From assembly GCA_016185275.1 (NCBI GenBank), contig JACPNX010000046.1:1-35670 (forward strand): a stretch of 35,670 nt of DNA. The letters are read 5' to 3'. The notes beneath the pieces were generated by a model. It had not been told where the DNA came from, did no database searches, and saw nothing but the letters and a program-made list of their open reading frames with translations. Made by a program: the position numbers and the translations under genes. Shown here piece after piece: positions 7,959-15,739 of the stretch. The DNA is from Actinomycetota bacterium (lineage in GTDB: Bacteria; Actinomycetota; Acidimicrobiia; Acidimicrobiales; Iamiaceae). Position 1 is the stretch's first letter, and the number at the start of each line of letters is the position of its first letter.

Positions 7959-8039
7959 GGCCACGGCTCCGGAGGCTACAAGCGGCTCCCGCCGACCCCG
8001 CGGCGCGGGTTCGGGACAGCGGCCCTCAGGGTGCGGTTG

Positions 8040-8618
8040 TCACGGCCCGGTCGTGGGGCTGTCGGGCTCCCCTGGCGCGGTGACGCTGTCGGGCGGTCCG
8101 TCGGCGGGGCCGAGGATGACCGGTGCGCTCCCGGACCCCGTCGAGTAGCCCTTGCACCGCGAGCGGAACCACGCGACCAGGCGGCGGGCGGAGGTGACGC
8201 CCCCGGGCGTGCGCCGCAGGTCGCCCGGGTTCCGGCTGATGGTCGGGTCGACGGCGGCGGCGAGGAGGTCGACGTCGGTCGCCAGACGCTCGGGGATCAC
8301 CGCCCGCACGGACGTCCTCAGCGCCGCCGCGACACCGCCGAGGATCGAGTCGCGCTCGCCTGCGTCCTTCGGCAGGTCGGCGCCCCGCCGGTCGAGGAGC
8401 CTCGCCAGCATCGACGCCGGGTACACCGTGCGGTCGCACTGGAGCTGCAGCAGGCGCCGATCGGCGGCCGTGCGGCGCGCCGCCTGCACCTCATCGAGGC
8501 CGCCCCAGCCCCAGACGCCGAGGGCGACCACGAGCACGACGCTGGCGGCGCCGAGACCGGTGAGGAAACGGGCGAGCACGGACCCGAGCCTATGGACGCG
8601 CGGCAGCTCGCGAGCCAC
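8040..8618 (-). CDS. Hypothetical protein with one N-terminal membrane segment
   Basis: A 192-residue protein whose only clear feature is a hydrophobic segment at about residues 17-38 (FLTGLGAASVVLVVALGVWGW), consistent with a signal anchor and an outside C-terminal domain. That domain contains many Arg residues, two Cys residues (CDRTVYP and RSRCKGYS) that could pair, and a Pro/Gly-rich tail. I do not recognise the family. GTG at 8618 lies 15 bp after the FetB-like stop, so it may belong to the same transcript as the exporter genes. Nothing in the sequence shows a shared function with them. Confidence 0.6.
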   Translation of the reverse strand: MARELPRVHRLGSVLARFLTGLGAASVVLVVALGVWGWGGLDEVQAARRTAADRRLLQLQCDRTVYPASMLARLLDRRGADLPKDAGERDSILGGVAAALRTSVRAVIPERLATDVDLLAAAVDPTISRNPGDLRRTPGGVTSARRLVAWFRSRCKGYSTGSGSAPVILGPADGPPDSVTAPGEPDSPTTGP

Positions 8619-8633
8619 CGCGACCCGCGGCGC

Positions 8634-9467
8634 TCAACCGGCCGGGCGGCGCAACGGGAGGAGCCGGTGGTCAGGGGTGAAGAGGCGGCGGGCCAGACCG
8701 AGGCTGATCACGGTCACCGACGTGGCCACGGATCCGAGCACCACGTACATCACCGCGGCCTGGATGCGAACGGCGTCGATCGGCCGCACGCCCGCCAGGA
8801 TCAGCCCCGTCATGGCTCCCGGCAGGGCGACGAGCCCGACGGCCTTCGTGGTCTCGATCTGCGGCAGCAGCGCGGTCCGCAGCGCGCTGCGGATGTAGGG
8901 CCGCGCCGCCTCGGGCCACGGCTTGCCCAGCGCCAGGCGCGCCTCGACCTCGTCCCGCTTGTCGGACAGCTCGCCGACGATCCGCCGAGACGCCACGACC
9001 GCGGCGCTCATGGTGTTGCCGATGGTCAGGCCCGCCAACGGGATGACCGCTTTGGCCTCGAGTGGGAACACGCGCAGCCCGAACAGCACACCGAGGCTGA
9101 CCACGGTGCCCGCCGCGCAGGCGACGAGAGCCAGCGGCAGCGCCCCGGGCACCTCGCGCGCCCGGGACCGGACGGTGAGCGACGCGACCACCACCATGGC
9201 CGCCACCCACAGCCACGAGAAGACGAGCGGCCGGGCGGGGTCGATCACGAACCCGAGGACGGCGCCGACCGCAAGCAGCTGGACCAGGGCCCGCAGCGCG
9301 GCCCAGGCCATCGAACGCTCGAGCGCGAGTCGCCGGAATGCGGACAGGGCGATCGCGACGGCGACGAGACCGAGCGACCCGGCGAGGCCCGCCCAGCCGA
9401 TGTCGCTCGTGCCGCGGGCAGCGGCGAGGGCCCGGCCCGCAGGCATCCCGGCGACGCCGAAGACCAT
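8634..9467 (-). CDS. fetB: FetB-like ABC transporter permease (UPF0014)
   Basis: A 277-residue integral membrane protein with about seven TM segments. The UPF0014/FetB hallmarks are present: RALVQLLAVGAVLGFV near the start, VIPLAGLTIGNTMSAAVV in the middle, then SDKRDEVEARLALG, and QIETTKAVGLVALPGAMTGLILAG near the end. E. coli FetAB is an iron exporter linked to oxidative stress, so metal export is the best guess. ATG at 9467 lies 6 bases after the FetA-like stop, so the pair is an operon. The LALGKPWPEAARPYIRSALR region is the cytoplasmic loop expected to contact the ATPase. Confidence 0.9.
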   Translation of the reverse strand: MVFGVAGMPAGRALAAARGTSDIGWAGLAGSLGLVAVAIALSAFRRLALERSMAWAALRALVQLLAVGAVLGFVIDPARPLVFSWLWVAAMVVVASLTVRSRAREVPGALPLALVACAAGTVVSLGVLFGLRVFPLEAKAVIPLAGLTIGNTMSAAVVASRRIVGELSDKRDEVEARLALGKPWPEAARPYIRSALRTALLPQIETTKAVGLVALPGAMTGLILAGVRPIDAVRIQAAVMYVVLGSVATSVTVISLGLARRLFTPDHRLLPLRRPAG

Positions 9468-9473
9468 GGGACC

Positions 9474-10160
9474 TCAGGCCTCCGCGCCGGAGAGGTAGCG
9501 CTCGGCGCGGTGGGCGTCGGCCAACCGGCCCTCGGCCAGCACGATCCTGGTGTCGGCCAGCCGCGCCAGCTGGGCCAGGTCGTGGGTCACCCAGAGCACG
9601 GCCACACCGTCGTCGGCGAGCGAGCGCGCCAGCCGCTCGAGGGTGCGGGTCGCAGTGGGGTCGAGCGCCGCCGTCGGCGCGGCCATCAGCAGCTCCGCGG
9701 GCTGGGTCACGAGCGTGCGCGCCAGGCAGCAGCGCTGCGCCTCGCCGCCCGAGAGCTCGTCGGCCACGCGGTCGAGCATGTCGGCCGGCAGCGCCGCCCG
9801 CTCGAGCGCGGTGTGCAGCTCGGCGCCGGTGGCGGCCGAGCGGGCCACCAGGAGGTTGTCTCGGACGGTGCCCGGGAACGGCGTCGGTCGCTGGAACACC
9901 ATGCCCACCCGCCGCCGCAGCACCAGCGGATCGATGCCCGCCACGTCGTCGCCCCGGAACACGACGGTGCCCGACGTCGGCACCTCGAGCCGGTTGCACA
10001 GCCGCAGCATGGTGGACTTGCCCGCCCCGGACGGGCCCGCGATCACGGTCACACCCTCGGCCGGGACCGCGGTGCTGAGACCGGCGAGCATCCGGGTGCC
10101 GCCCGGCGCGGTCACCACCACGTCGTCGAAGTCGAACAGCGCGCGCACCGCGGCCAGCAT
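9474..10160 (-). CDS. fetA: FetA-like ABC ATPase with Walker B Asp-Glu replaced by Ala-Ala
   Basis: A 228-residue nucleotide-binding subunit and partner of the adjacent FetB-like permease. Walker A GPSGAGKST (42-50), Q-loop FQRPTPFP (89-96), signature LSGGEAQR (136-143), D-loop ALDP (165-168) and H-loop VTHD (His193) are all intact. Walker B, normally LLLDEP, reads LLMAAP: Ala160 and Ala161 replace the Mg-binding Asp and the catalytic Glu. The codons GCC GCG (9683-9678) each differ from GAC GAG by one A-to-C change. In other ABC ATPases this would be expected to abolish or strongly slow hydrolysis. The start at 10160 fits the family length; a longer frame to GTG 10265 would run into the upstream repeat and looks non-coding. 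I expect the pair to be impaired, or the ATPase to work by an unusual route. Confidence 0.88.
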   Translation of the reverse strand: MLAAVRALFDFDDVVVTAPGGTRMLAGLSTAVPAEGVTVIAGPSGAGKSTMLRLCNRLEVPTSGTVVFRGDDVAGIDPLVLRRRVGMVFQRPTPFPGTVRDNLLVARSAATGAELHTALERAALPADMLDRVADELSGGEAQRCCLARTLVTQPAELLMAAPTAALDPTATRTLERLARSLADDGVAVLWVTHDLAQLARLADTRIVLAEGRLADAHRAERYLSGAEA

Positions 10161-10247
10161 CGCATGGGGCACCGGTGCGCCGAGCCCGCGCACCACGAGC
10201 GGGCGCCGGGTCCCCTCCGGCCGGCGAACGTGGCGGCGGCACGGGCG

Positions 10248-10287
10248 GATGCACGCGAGGTGCACGCGAGGTGCACGCGAGGTGCAC
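10248..10287. repeat. 11-bp tandem repeat with helically phased GTGCAC sites
   Basis: 3.6 copies of an 11-bp unit: one GATGCACGCGA (10248-10258), two GGTGCACGCGA (10259-10280), then GGTGCAC. Each full unit presents the palindrome GTGCAC on the same face of the helix. It lies between the divergent FetA-like and histidine phosphatase genes, about 40 bp before the latter's start, so it could be an operator for either gene. No regulator gene is adjacent. Confidence 0.75.
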
Positions 10288-10324
10288 GGCGGATGCCGCC
10301 GACCGAGCGGTACGGTCCGGGCAC

Positions 10325-10876
10325 GTGATCGCTTGGGCCGTCTACGTCAGGCACGCCATGCCGGAGCGCCGTGACGACGACGACCCCGACCTCTGGCCGC
10401 TCGGCCCCGCAGGGCGCGCCGCGGCCGCCGAGCTGGCCCGCCGGCTTCATTCCGAGCCGGCCGTCGGGCGCGTCGTGGCCAGCCCGGCGCCGAAGGCGAC
10501 CCAGACGGCGGAGCCGATCGCCGCCCGCTTCGGCCTCGACGTCGTCACCGACGACCGCCTGGTGGAGGCGGGGCGCCCCTGGGTCGGCGAGGACTACCGC
10601 GTGACCGCGCACCGTTACGTCGATGGGGAACCGGTCGAGGGGTGGGAGCCGCAGGTCGACGTGGCCGCCAGGGTGGCGGCGGCGGTGGCCGACGCCCGGA
10701 GCGCGGCCGGCGCGGGCCGCAGCATCGTCGTCGGCCACGGCCTCGCCCTCGCCGTCCACCTGCGCGCGCTGCTCCCGAACGGATTCGACGCGGGCGGCTT
10801 CTGGCGTCGATTGGCGTTCCCCGACGCGTGGGAGCTCGACCCGGACGGCCTCGTCCTGTCCCGCCCCTTGCGTTGA
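10325..10876 (+). CDS. Histidine phosphatase superfamily protein
   Basis: A 183-residue protein. The catalytic motif near the N-terminus is YVRHAMPE (Arg9-His10; RHA instead of RHG), in which the His is phosphorylated during catalysis. Further blocks are VVASPAPKATQTAEPIA, matching the S.....A..TA.....R pattern, and IVVGHGLALAV carrying the second catalytic His. The size and the WPLGPAGRAAAAELA segment resemble SixA or phosphoglycerate-mutase-like small phosphatases. The substrate is unknown. I chose GTG at 10325 because it puts the catalytic motif at the usual distance from the N-terminus; longer frames run back through the 11-bp repeat. It is divergent from fetAB and convergent with the crotonase. 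Confidence 0.88.
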   Translation: MIAWAVYVRHAMPERRDDDDPDLWPLGPAGRAAAAELARRLHSEPAVGRVVASPAPKATQTAEPIAARFGLDVVTDDRLVEAGRPWVGEDYRVTAHRYVDGEPVEGWEPQVDVAARVAAAVADARSAAGAGRSIVVGHGLALAVHLRALLPNGFDAGGFWRRLAFPDAWELDPDGLVLSRPLR

Positions 10877-10914
10877 CCCCCTCGCCCTCTCCTCCCCTTC
10901 CCCCCCTCCGCACG

Positions 10915-10964
10915 CGTTCCGGAGGTGTGAGCACCGCCATGGCAGTGCTCACACCTCCAGAACG
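10915..10964. terminator. 50-bp near-perfect palindrome between convergent genes
   Basis: A 14-bp perfect stem (10921-10934 with 10945-10958) is extended outward by CGTTC/GAACG and inward by GCCATGGC. Only two C/A mismatches interrupt full 50-bp symmetry. It lies in the gap between the stops of the + strand phosphatase and the - strand crotonase, where a bidirectional intrinsic terminator is expected. No T-run follows on either side, which is common in high-GC actinobacteria. Confidence 0.75.
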
Positions 10965-10997
10965 GCGCCGGAGAACGGCGATCCAGAACGGCGACGG
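10959..10997. repeat. Three 13-bp tandem repeats starting AGAACGGCG
   Basis: Units at 10959-10971, 10972-10984 and 10985-10997 share AGAACGGCG followed by four variable bases. The first unit overlaps the right arm of the terminator palindrome. Function is unknown; slippage is likely. Confidence 0.7.
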
Positions 10998-11018
10998 CAG
11001 GCGTTGGGGGTGGGGGCC

Positions 11019-11786
11019 CTAAGCCCAGCGGGGCGGGCGCTTCGCCAGGAAGGCGGCGATGCCCTCCTGCGCATCCGGCGTGACGGCGGCGGCCGCCATC
11101 ACCTCGATGGCGTGCCCGTAGGCCTTGGTCTGGTCGAGGTCGACCTGCGTGTAGAACGACCGCTTGCCCAGCGCCTTCGACAGCGCCGAGCCGCGAGTGG
11201 CCCGCCGCACGAGGTCGTCCACGGCGGAGTCGAGCTCGGCGTCGGGCACGCAGCGGTTCACGAGACCCCACTCCGCCGCGGTCCGGGCGTCGACCACGTC
11301 GCCGGTCAGCGCCATCTCCATGGCCCGCTTGCGGCCGACGTTGCGGGCGACCGCCACGAGCGGCGTGTGGCAGAACAGGCCGCCCCTGCCGCCGGGGATG
11401 GCGAAGCCGGCGGACTCGGCGGCGACCGCGAGATCGCACGTCGCCACCAGCTGGCAGCCCGCAGCCGTCGCCAGCGCGTGCACGCGGGCCACGACCGGCT
11501 GCGGCACCGACTGCACCGCGTCCATCATCTCCGTACAGCGCTCGAACAGCTCACGGGCCCGGCCGAGGTCGGCCCCGGCCATGTCGGCGAAGTCGTGTCC
11601 CGCCGAGAACACCGGTCCGTCCGCGGCCAGCACGATGCCCCGTGCGTCGCTTCGGCCGGCGTCGTCGAAGGCGGCCGTGAGCGCGTCGATCATCGGCAGG
11701 GCCAGCGCGTTGCGCTTGGCCGGGTTGGTGAGCGTGATGCGGGTGATGGGTCCGTCGCGCTCCACTCTCACGAGGTCGCACGCCAT
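11019..11786 (-). CDS. Crotonase-family (enoyl-CoA hydratase/isomerase-like) protein
   Basis: A 255-residue crotonase-fold protein. The oxyanion-hole segments are visible as PVFSAGHDF (58-66) and TAAGCQLVATCDLA (107-120), and the early ITLTNPAKRNAL block is typical. By hand alignment the two hydratase Glu positions are replaced by Leu113 and Gly132 (FAIPGGRGG instead of FG.PE), as in the ECHDC3-like subgroup. Simple water addition is therefore doubtful, and isomerase, thioesterase-like or unknown acyl-CoA chemistry is possible. The ATG start is preferred; an in-frame GTG nine bases upstream is an alternative. It ends close to the palindrome shared with the convergent phosphatase gene. Confidence 0.88.
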   Translation of the reverse strand: MACDLVRVERDGPITRITLTNPAKRNALALPMIDALTAAFDDAGRSDARGIVLAADGPVFSAGHDFADMAGADLGRARELFERCTEMMDAVQSVPQPVVARVHALATAAGCQLVATCDLAVAAESAGFAIPGGRGGLFCHTPLVAVARNVGRKRAMEMALTGDVVDARTAAEWGLVNRCVPDAELDSAVDDLVRRATRGSALSKALGKRSFYTQVDLDQTKAYGHAIEVMAAAAVTPDAQEGIAAFLAKRPPRWA

Positions 11787-11846
11787 GGCGGTCACCGTGC
11801 CCCTCGGCCGTGCTGGGCGTCAAGCTGCGGCGGGTAGGGCGCCGGG

Positions 11847-12887
11847 ATGCCCGAGGACGTGACCTCCGCGGTGCGGGCGTCGGCGCCGACCCCCGCCCCG
11901 CTCGCCGCCGCCCGCCGCGTCTACGTCGCCATCGAGACCCGCTCGGGCCCGCACGTCACGCCCGAGCTGGCGCTGTGGTGGCGAGGCCGGCTCTGGTGCT
12001 TCTCGGCCCGCACGACGCTGAAGTCTCGGCTGGTGAAGCGGCGCCCGCAGGTCGGTCTGTGCGGGTTCGTCGGCGACGACGCCGCGGTCGCGACGGGTGA
12101 CGCCAGCCTGCTCGACGCCTTCGACCCCTCGACGGTGCTCGATGCGCTGCCCGAGGCCGCGCTCAGCGGGTTGGCCGCCGGTCGGTGGGGGTTGCGGCAC
12201 CTCCCGAACGTGGCCGGCTACGCGCTCGACCTGGCCTCCGGGCGGCTGGGTCGCGACGGGCTCACGCCGCGGGCGCTGATCGCGGTCCGGCCGGCGGCCA
12301 CGGCGGTGCTGGACGGCACCCGGGTCGTCCGCCGCGACGGCGCCTGGCCGGGAGCGGTGGATGACCCGGGTCCGGATCTCCCGAGCGGCTGCGGGCACGG
12401 CGGGCGCGGCCGCTCGGGCGGGACGAGGGAGCCCGGCGGGACGAGCGAGCCCGGCGGGACGAGCGACGGAACGAGCGGGCCGGATCCGGACCTCGGTCCG
12501 GTCCCCGAGCGCACGGCCGAGCTGACCGGCGACCGGCGACGCTGCGTCGTGGGCTGGTCGTCGCGCCTCGGACCGCTCGCGCTGCCGGGCTGGTGGGACC
12601 CGGCGGGGTCGAGTGCGCAGGTCCCGGCCGCCCTGTTCCGGCTCGCATCGCTGGAGGCGACGAGTCCCGCCAGCATCACTCTCGACGACGACGTCCGTCC
12701 CGGCCCGGGCGGCAAGCACGGCCTCGTGGTGCGCGGCGAGGGCACCGCTTGCGTGGGCGACGAGGAAGCGACCATCACCGTCGACGCCGGCAAGGTCACC
12801 TGGTGGGACGGCACCGACACCGGGGCCACGGCTCAGCTCGGGCCGGCCGCGCCGTCCGACGCATGGGGAGCCTGCCGACCAGGATGA
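11847..12887 (+). CDS. Pyridoxamine-5'-phosphate-oxidase-like (FMN split-barrel) protein
   Basis: A 346-residue protein. The N-terminal half (RVYVAIETRSGPHVTPELALWWRG followed by LWCFSARTTLKSRLVKRRP) has the split-barrel pattern of F420/FMN-binding PPOX proteins: a strand pair ending in phosphate-contacting Lys/Arg residues. A low-complexity linker at about residues 191-213 repeats GGTSEP-type units. The C-terminal half has a second split-barrel-like pattern (RCVVGWSSRLGPLALPGWW), so it may be a two-barrel protein. The cofactor and substrate are not deducible. Its last 55 bp overlap the 3' end of larC on the opposite strand. Confidence 0.72.
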   Translation: MPEDVTSAVRASAPTPAPLAAARRVYVAIETRSGPHVTPELALWWRGRLWCFSARTTLKSRLVKRRPQVGLCGFVGDDAAVATGDASLLDAFDPSTVLDALPEAALSGLAAGRWGLRHLPNVAGYALDLASGRLGRDGLTPRALIAVRPAATAVLDGTRVVRRDGAWPGAVDDPGPDLPSGCGHGGRGRSGGTREPGGTSEPGGTSDGTSGPDPDLGPVPERTAELTGDRRRCVVGWSSRLGPLALPGWWDPAGSSAQVPAALFRLASLEATSPASITLDDDVRPGPGGKHGLVVRGEGTACVGDEEATITVDAGKVTWWDGTDTGATAQLGPAAPSDAWGACRPG

Positions 12888-14068
12888 GCGCCGAGCGCGT
12901 TGAGCGCACCGAGCGCGTCGAGGTCGTCGAGCGCACCGAGAGCTCGGCGGGCGGCGTCGCGGAGGGGGATGCCCAGCGTGGCGGCGAGGGCGGCGACGTC
13001 GTCGTGCTCGGGCTTGGCGCCGTGGGGGCCGCGCTTGATGCGGATGGCGTGGGCGGCGACGTCCACCACGACCTCGTCGCGCGCGAGCTCCGAGCGGTCG
13101 ACGAAGGACCGGCGCACGCCGAGGCTGCCGGTCTCGCTCAACAGGATCGCCTCGAGCGCCATGGCGCGCTCCGGAGCCGCGAGCACCGAGACGGTGTGCG
13201 CCGGTCGGCCCTTCTTCATGACGATCGGCGTGGCCCAGGCGTCGTCGGCGCCGGCGTCGAGCAGTCGGGCGATGAGGTGGGCCAGCAGCTCACCCGTGAC
13301 GTCGTCGACGTTGGTCTCCAGCACGACACGGGGGCGGGTGGCGCCCAGGGGCGACCCGAGCACGGCGGGCAGGACGTTGGGGCGGTCCTCGAGGCGGCGC
13401 GTGCCCGCGCCGTAGCCGACCCGGCCGACGATCATCGGCGGCATGGGGCCGAACGTGGCGTCGAGAGCCCGGAGCAGCGCGGCGCCGGTGGGCGTGACCA
13501 GTTCCGCCGGAACCGGCGCGCCGACGGCGGGAGCGCCTTCGAGCAGCGCGATCGTCGCCGGCGCCGGCACGGGGAGCAGGCCGTGCGCGGCCTGGACCGT
13601 GTCCGACCCCAACACCGGCGGCGCGCACACGACGCCGGTGATCCCGAGCGCGCAGACCGCGGCGGCCACCCCGACGGTGTCGACCACGGTGTCGTGGCCC
13701 CCCACCTCGTGCAGGTGCACGTCGGCCGGGTCGGCGCCGTGGAGGCGGGCCTCGACCTCGGCGATCGAGCGCACGGCACGCGCGGCCACGGTCGCGGCCT
13801 CCGCCGGCTTCGCCCGCTCGATCATCGCCAGCAGCTCACCCGCATGGCGGTGCCCGTGCCCGCCGGCCGCGGCGTCGTCGACGCCGACGACCGCCCGGGT
13901 GGCCAGGATCCCCCCGGCGTCGATCCGTTCGACATCGAACGACCAGCCGGTCAGTCCCGTGGAGGCCACCGCGTCCCGGATCGCCTCGACCGGTGCGCCG
14001 AGCTCCACGAGGGCGCCGAGCAGCATGTCCCCCGACAGCCCCGAGAACGGGTTGAGCCAGCAGATCAC
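12833..14068 (-). CDS. larC: LarC, nickel insertion protein for nickel-pincer cofactor synthesis
   Basis: A 411-residue protein. In lactobacilli LarC uses CTP-dependent chemistry to insert nickel into the bis-thiocarboxylated pyridinium nucleotide made by LarB and LarE. The start [19 protein letters not shown] (2-20) is the LarC signature. A His-rich stretch GHGHRHAG (70-77) may bind metal, followed by VHLHEVGGHDTVVD (117-130). LETNVDDVTGE and ATPIVMKKGRPAHTVSVL mark the C-terminal domain. In L. plantarum the protein arises by frameshifting of two ORFs; here it is a single frame. GTG at 14068 overlaps the stop of the LarE-LarB gene (GTGA), so translation is coupled. The 3' end overlaps the convergent flavin-protein gene by 55 bp. 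No larA is present in this window. Confidence 0.93.
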   Translation of the reverse strand: MICWLNPFSGLSGDMLLGALVELGAPVEAIRDAVASTGLTGWSFDVERIDAGGILATRAVVGVDDAAAGGHGHRHAGELLAMIERAKPAEAATVAARAVRSIAEVEARLHGADPADVHLHEVGGHDTVVDTVGVAAAVCALGITGVVCAPPVLGSDTVQAAHGLLPVPAPATIALLEGAPAVGAPVPAELVTPTGAALLRALDATFGPMPPMIVGRVGYGAGTRRLEDRPNVLPAVLGSPLGATRPRVVLETNVDDVTGELLAHLIARLLDAGADDAWATPIVMKKGRPAHTVSVLAAPERAMALEAILLSETGSLGVRRSFVDRSELARDEVVVDVAAHAIRIKRGPHGAKPEHDDVAALAATLGIPLRDAARRALGALDDLDALGALNALGAHPGRQAPHASDGAAGPS

Positions 14069-15672
14069 CCGGGCCCGCCGCCACCGGGGCGCCCGGCGAG
14101 GCGCCGTGCGCTGCGGGCGAGGCGGAAGGCGGCGAGGGCGGCACCGAACCCGGAGTCGATGTTCACCGTGGTCAGCCCGGCCGCGCAGGAGCTGAGCATG
14201 GCGAGCAGCGCGGTGACGCCCTCGAGCGCGGCGCCGTAGCCCGTCGACGTCGGTACGGCGACGACGGGCACGCCGACCAGGCCGCCCACGGCCGACGCCA
14301 GCGCGCCCTCCATCCCCGCCACGACGACCACGACGTCGGCGCCGGCGAGGTCGTCGGCTGCGGCGAGCAAGCGGTGGATGCCGGCCACCCCCACGTCGCG
14401 ATGCTGGCGCACGTCGAGCCCGATCGCCTCGGCCACGGCCACCGCCTCGTCGGCGACCGGGCCGTCGGCGGTGCCGGCCGAGACCACGGCGACGGTGAGG
14501 TCGCCCGCGGGCGCCGGCCGCCACACGAGCAGCCGACCCTCGGGCCGGTGCCGCCCGCCCTCCACCTCGGCCAGAACCTGCTCGGCCACCGCCGGGTCGA
14601 CCCGCGTCACCAGCACCGGGCCGGCGTTGCGCTCCAGCAGCGCGCGCACGATCCCGATTACCTCGCGGGGCTGCTTGCCGGGCGCGTAGACGGCCTCGGG
14701 AAGCCCCTGGCGTTGCTCGCGGTCGACGTCCACCCGGGCGTACCCGAGGTCCTCGACCGCCGGCGCATGGGCTGGCGCGCTCCCGGCGGAGACAGCGGCG
14801 CCAGCCGGCCGGGCGCCGGACCCCGGCCGAGCGCGAAGGGCGACGTTCATGCTGCCGCTCGAGAAGCCGGCCAGGTCCAGCGCGGCGAACGTGAACCCGG
14901 CGTCGAGGCACGCCGCCCGCAGTGCGTCGCGCTCACCCAACGCCCGACGGAGGCCGTCGGCGGGCACCTCCACCCGCGCCACCGTGCCGCCGCCGTGGGC
15001 CCGCACCCGCAACACGTCGAAGCCCAGCCCCCGGATCGCCGCCTCGGCCCGCTCGATCCGGCCGAGGACCTCGGGCGTGACCGCGTCGCCGTAGGCGACC
15101 CGCGAGGCGAGGCACGCGGCCGCCGGCTTGTCCGCGGTGTCCAGGTCCAGCAACGCGCTGACCGCTCGCACGGCGGCCTTGGTGAACCCTGCGTCGACCA
15201 GCGGCGCGACGGCCGAGCGCTCGGCGGCCGCGGCGAGGCCGGGGCGGTGGTCGCCGAGGTCGTCGAGGTTCGTGCCCAGCGCGATCCGCGCCCCCGCCAG
15301 GGTCGCGATGGGAGCGAGCGCGTCGAACAGCGCGGACTTGCAGTGGTAGCAGCGGTCACCGCCGTTCACGACGTACTCGGGCCGCTCGTCCTCGTCGGTC
15401 CGCACCTCGACGTGGCGGACCCCGTGGTCGCGGGCGAAGGCGCGCGCCGCGGCGCGCTCCGACGCGGGGAGGCTGGGCGACACCGCCGTGACCGCGAGGG
15501 CACGGTCACCGAGGACGTCGGCCGCGACGGCGGCGACCAGTGCCGAGTCGGCCCCGCCCGAGTAGGCGACGACGAGGCGTCCGTACTGCGCGACGACCGA
15601 CCGCAGGCGATCCAGGGCGACGGCCGGGGCCGAGTCGTGAGCCGCGGCGGGCGGCGACGGGGACACGTCCAT
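14065..15672 (-). CDS. larE-larB: LarE-LarB fusion, pincer-cofactor carboxylase plus sulfur transferase
   Basis: A 535-residue two-domain protein. Residues 1-280 are LarE: PP-loop [12 protein letters not shown] (35-46), [14 protein letters not shown] with Cys108 and Cys111, [12 protein letters not shown], and [13 protein letters not shown] with Cys187. Three such Cys residues are the set used by cluster-containing LarE homologues, so [4Fe-4S]-dependent sulfur transfer is likelier than sacrificial use of one Cys (inferred). Residues 307-535 are Lar[33 protein letters not shown], and a PurE-like C-terminal part with [17 protein letters not shown] and [17 protein letters not shown]. LarB carboxylates nicotinic acid adenine dinucleotide. 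A Pro/Ala linker (about 283-306) joins them. ATG at 15672 is chosen over a TTG 12 bases upstream. It is coupled to larC and divergent from the mutase gene. Confidence 0.92.
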   Translation of the reverse strand: MDVSPSPPAAAHDSAPAVALDRLRSVVAQYGRLVVAYSGGADSALVAAVAADVLGDRALAVTAVSPSLPASERAAARAFARDHGVRHVEVRTDEDERPEYVVNGGDRCYHCKSALFDALAPIATLAGARIALGTNLDDLGDHRPGLAAAAERSAVAPLVDAGFTKAAVRAVSALLDLDTADKPAAACLASRVAYGDAVTPEVLGRIERAEAAIRGLGFDVLRVRAHGGGTVARVEVPADGLRRALGERDALRAACLDAGFTFAALDLAGFSSGSMNVALRARPGSGARPAGAAVSAGSAPAHAPAVEDLGYARVDVDREQRQGLPEAVYAPGKQPREVIGIVRALLERNAGPVLVTRVDPAVAEQVLAEVEGGRHRPEGRLLVWRPAPAGDLTVAVVSAGTADGPVADEAVAVAEAIGLDVRQHRDVGVAGIHRLLAAADDLAGADVVVVVAGMEGALASAVGGLVGVPVVAVPTSTGYGAALEGVTALLAMLSSCAAGLTTVNIDSGFGAALAAFRLARSARRLAGRPGGGGPG

Positions 15673-15739
15673 GCGGCGCGCCAACCTACGGGATCACCCA
15701 TTGGGGCGACGAGCGAAGGGCCTCGTAACCTTCCCGGGC

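Noticed and set aside
10161..10265. Longer FetA-like protein starting at GTG 10265
   Set aside because: The added N-terminus is Arg/Cys-rich, starts in the 11-bp repeat and has no family similarity; 10160 gives the normal length.
10248..10287. CRISPR-like array
   Set aside because: Units are 11 bp with no spacers, so it is a simple tandem repeat.
6639..10328. Very long + strand open frame (1229 codons)
   Set aside because: It runs antisense through four real genes, with the His/Arg/Gly-rich composition typical of shadow frames.
15700..15739. Sigma-70-like promoter (TTGGGG, 17 bases, CGTAAC) before the mutase
   Set aside because: The -10 box is a poor match and the -35 is weak; not enough to report.
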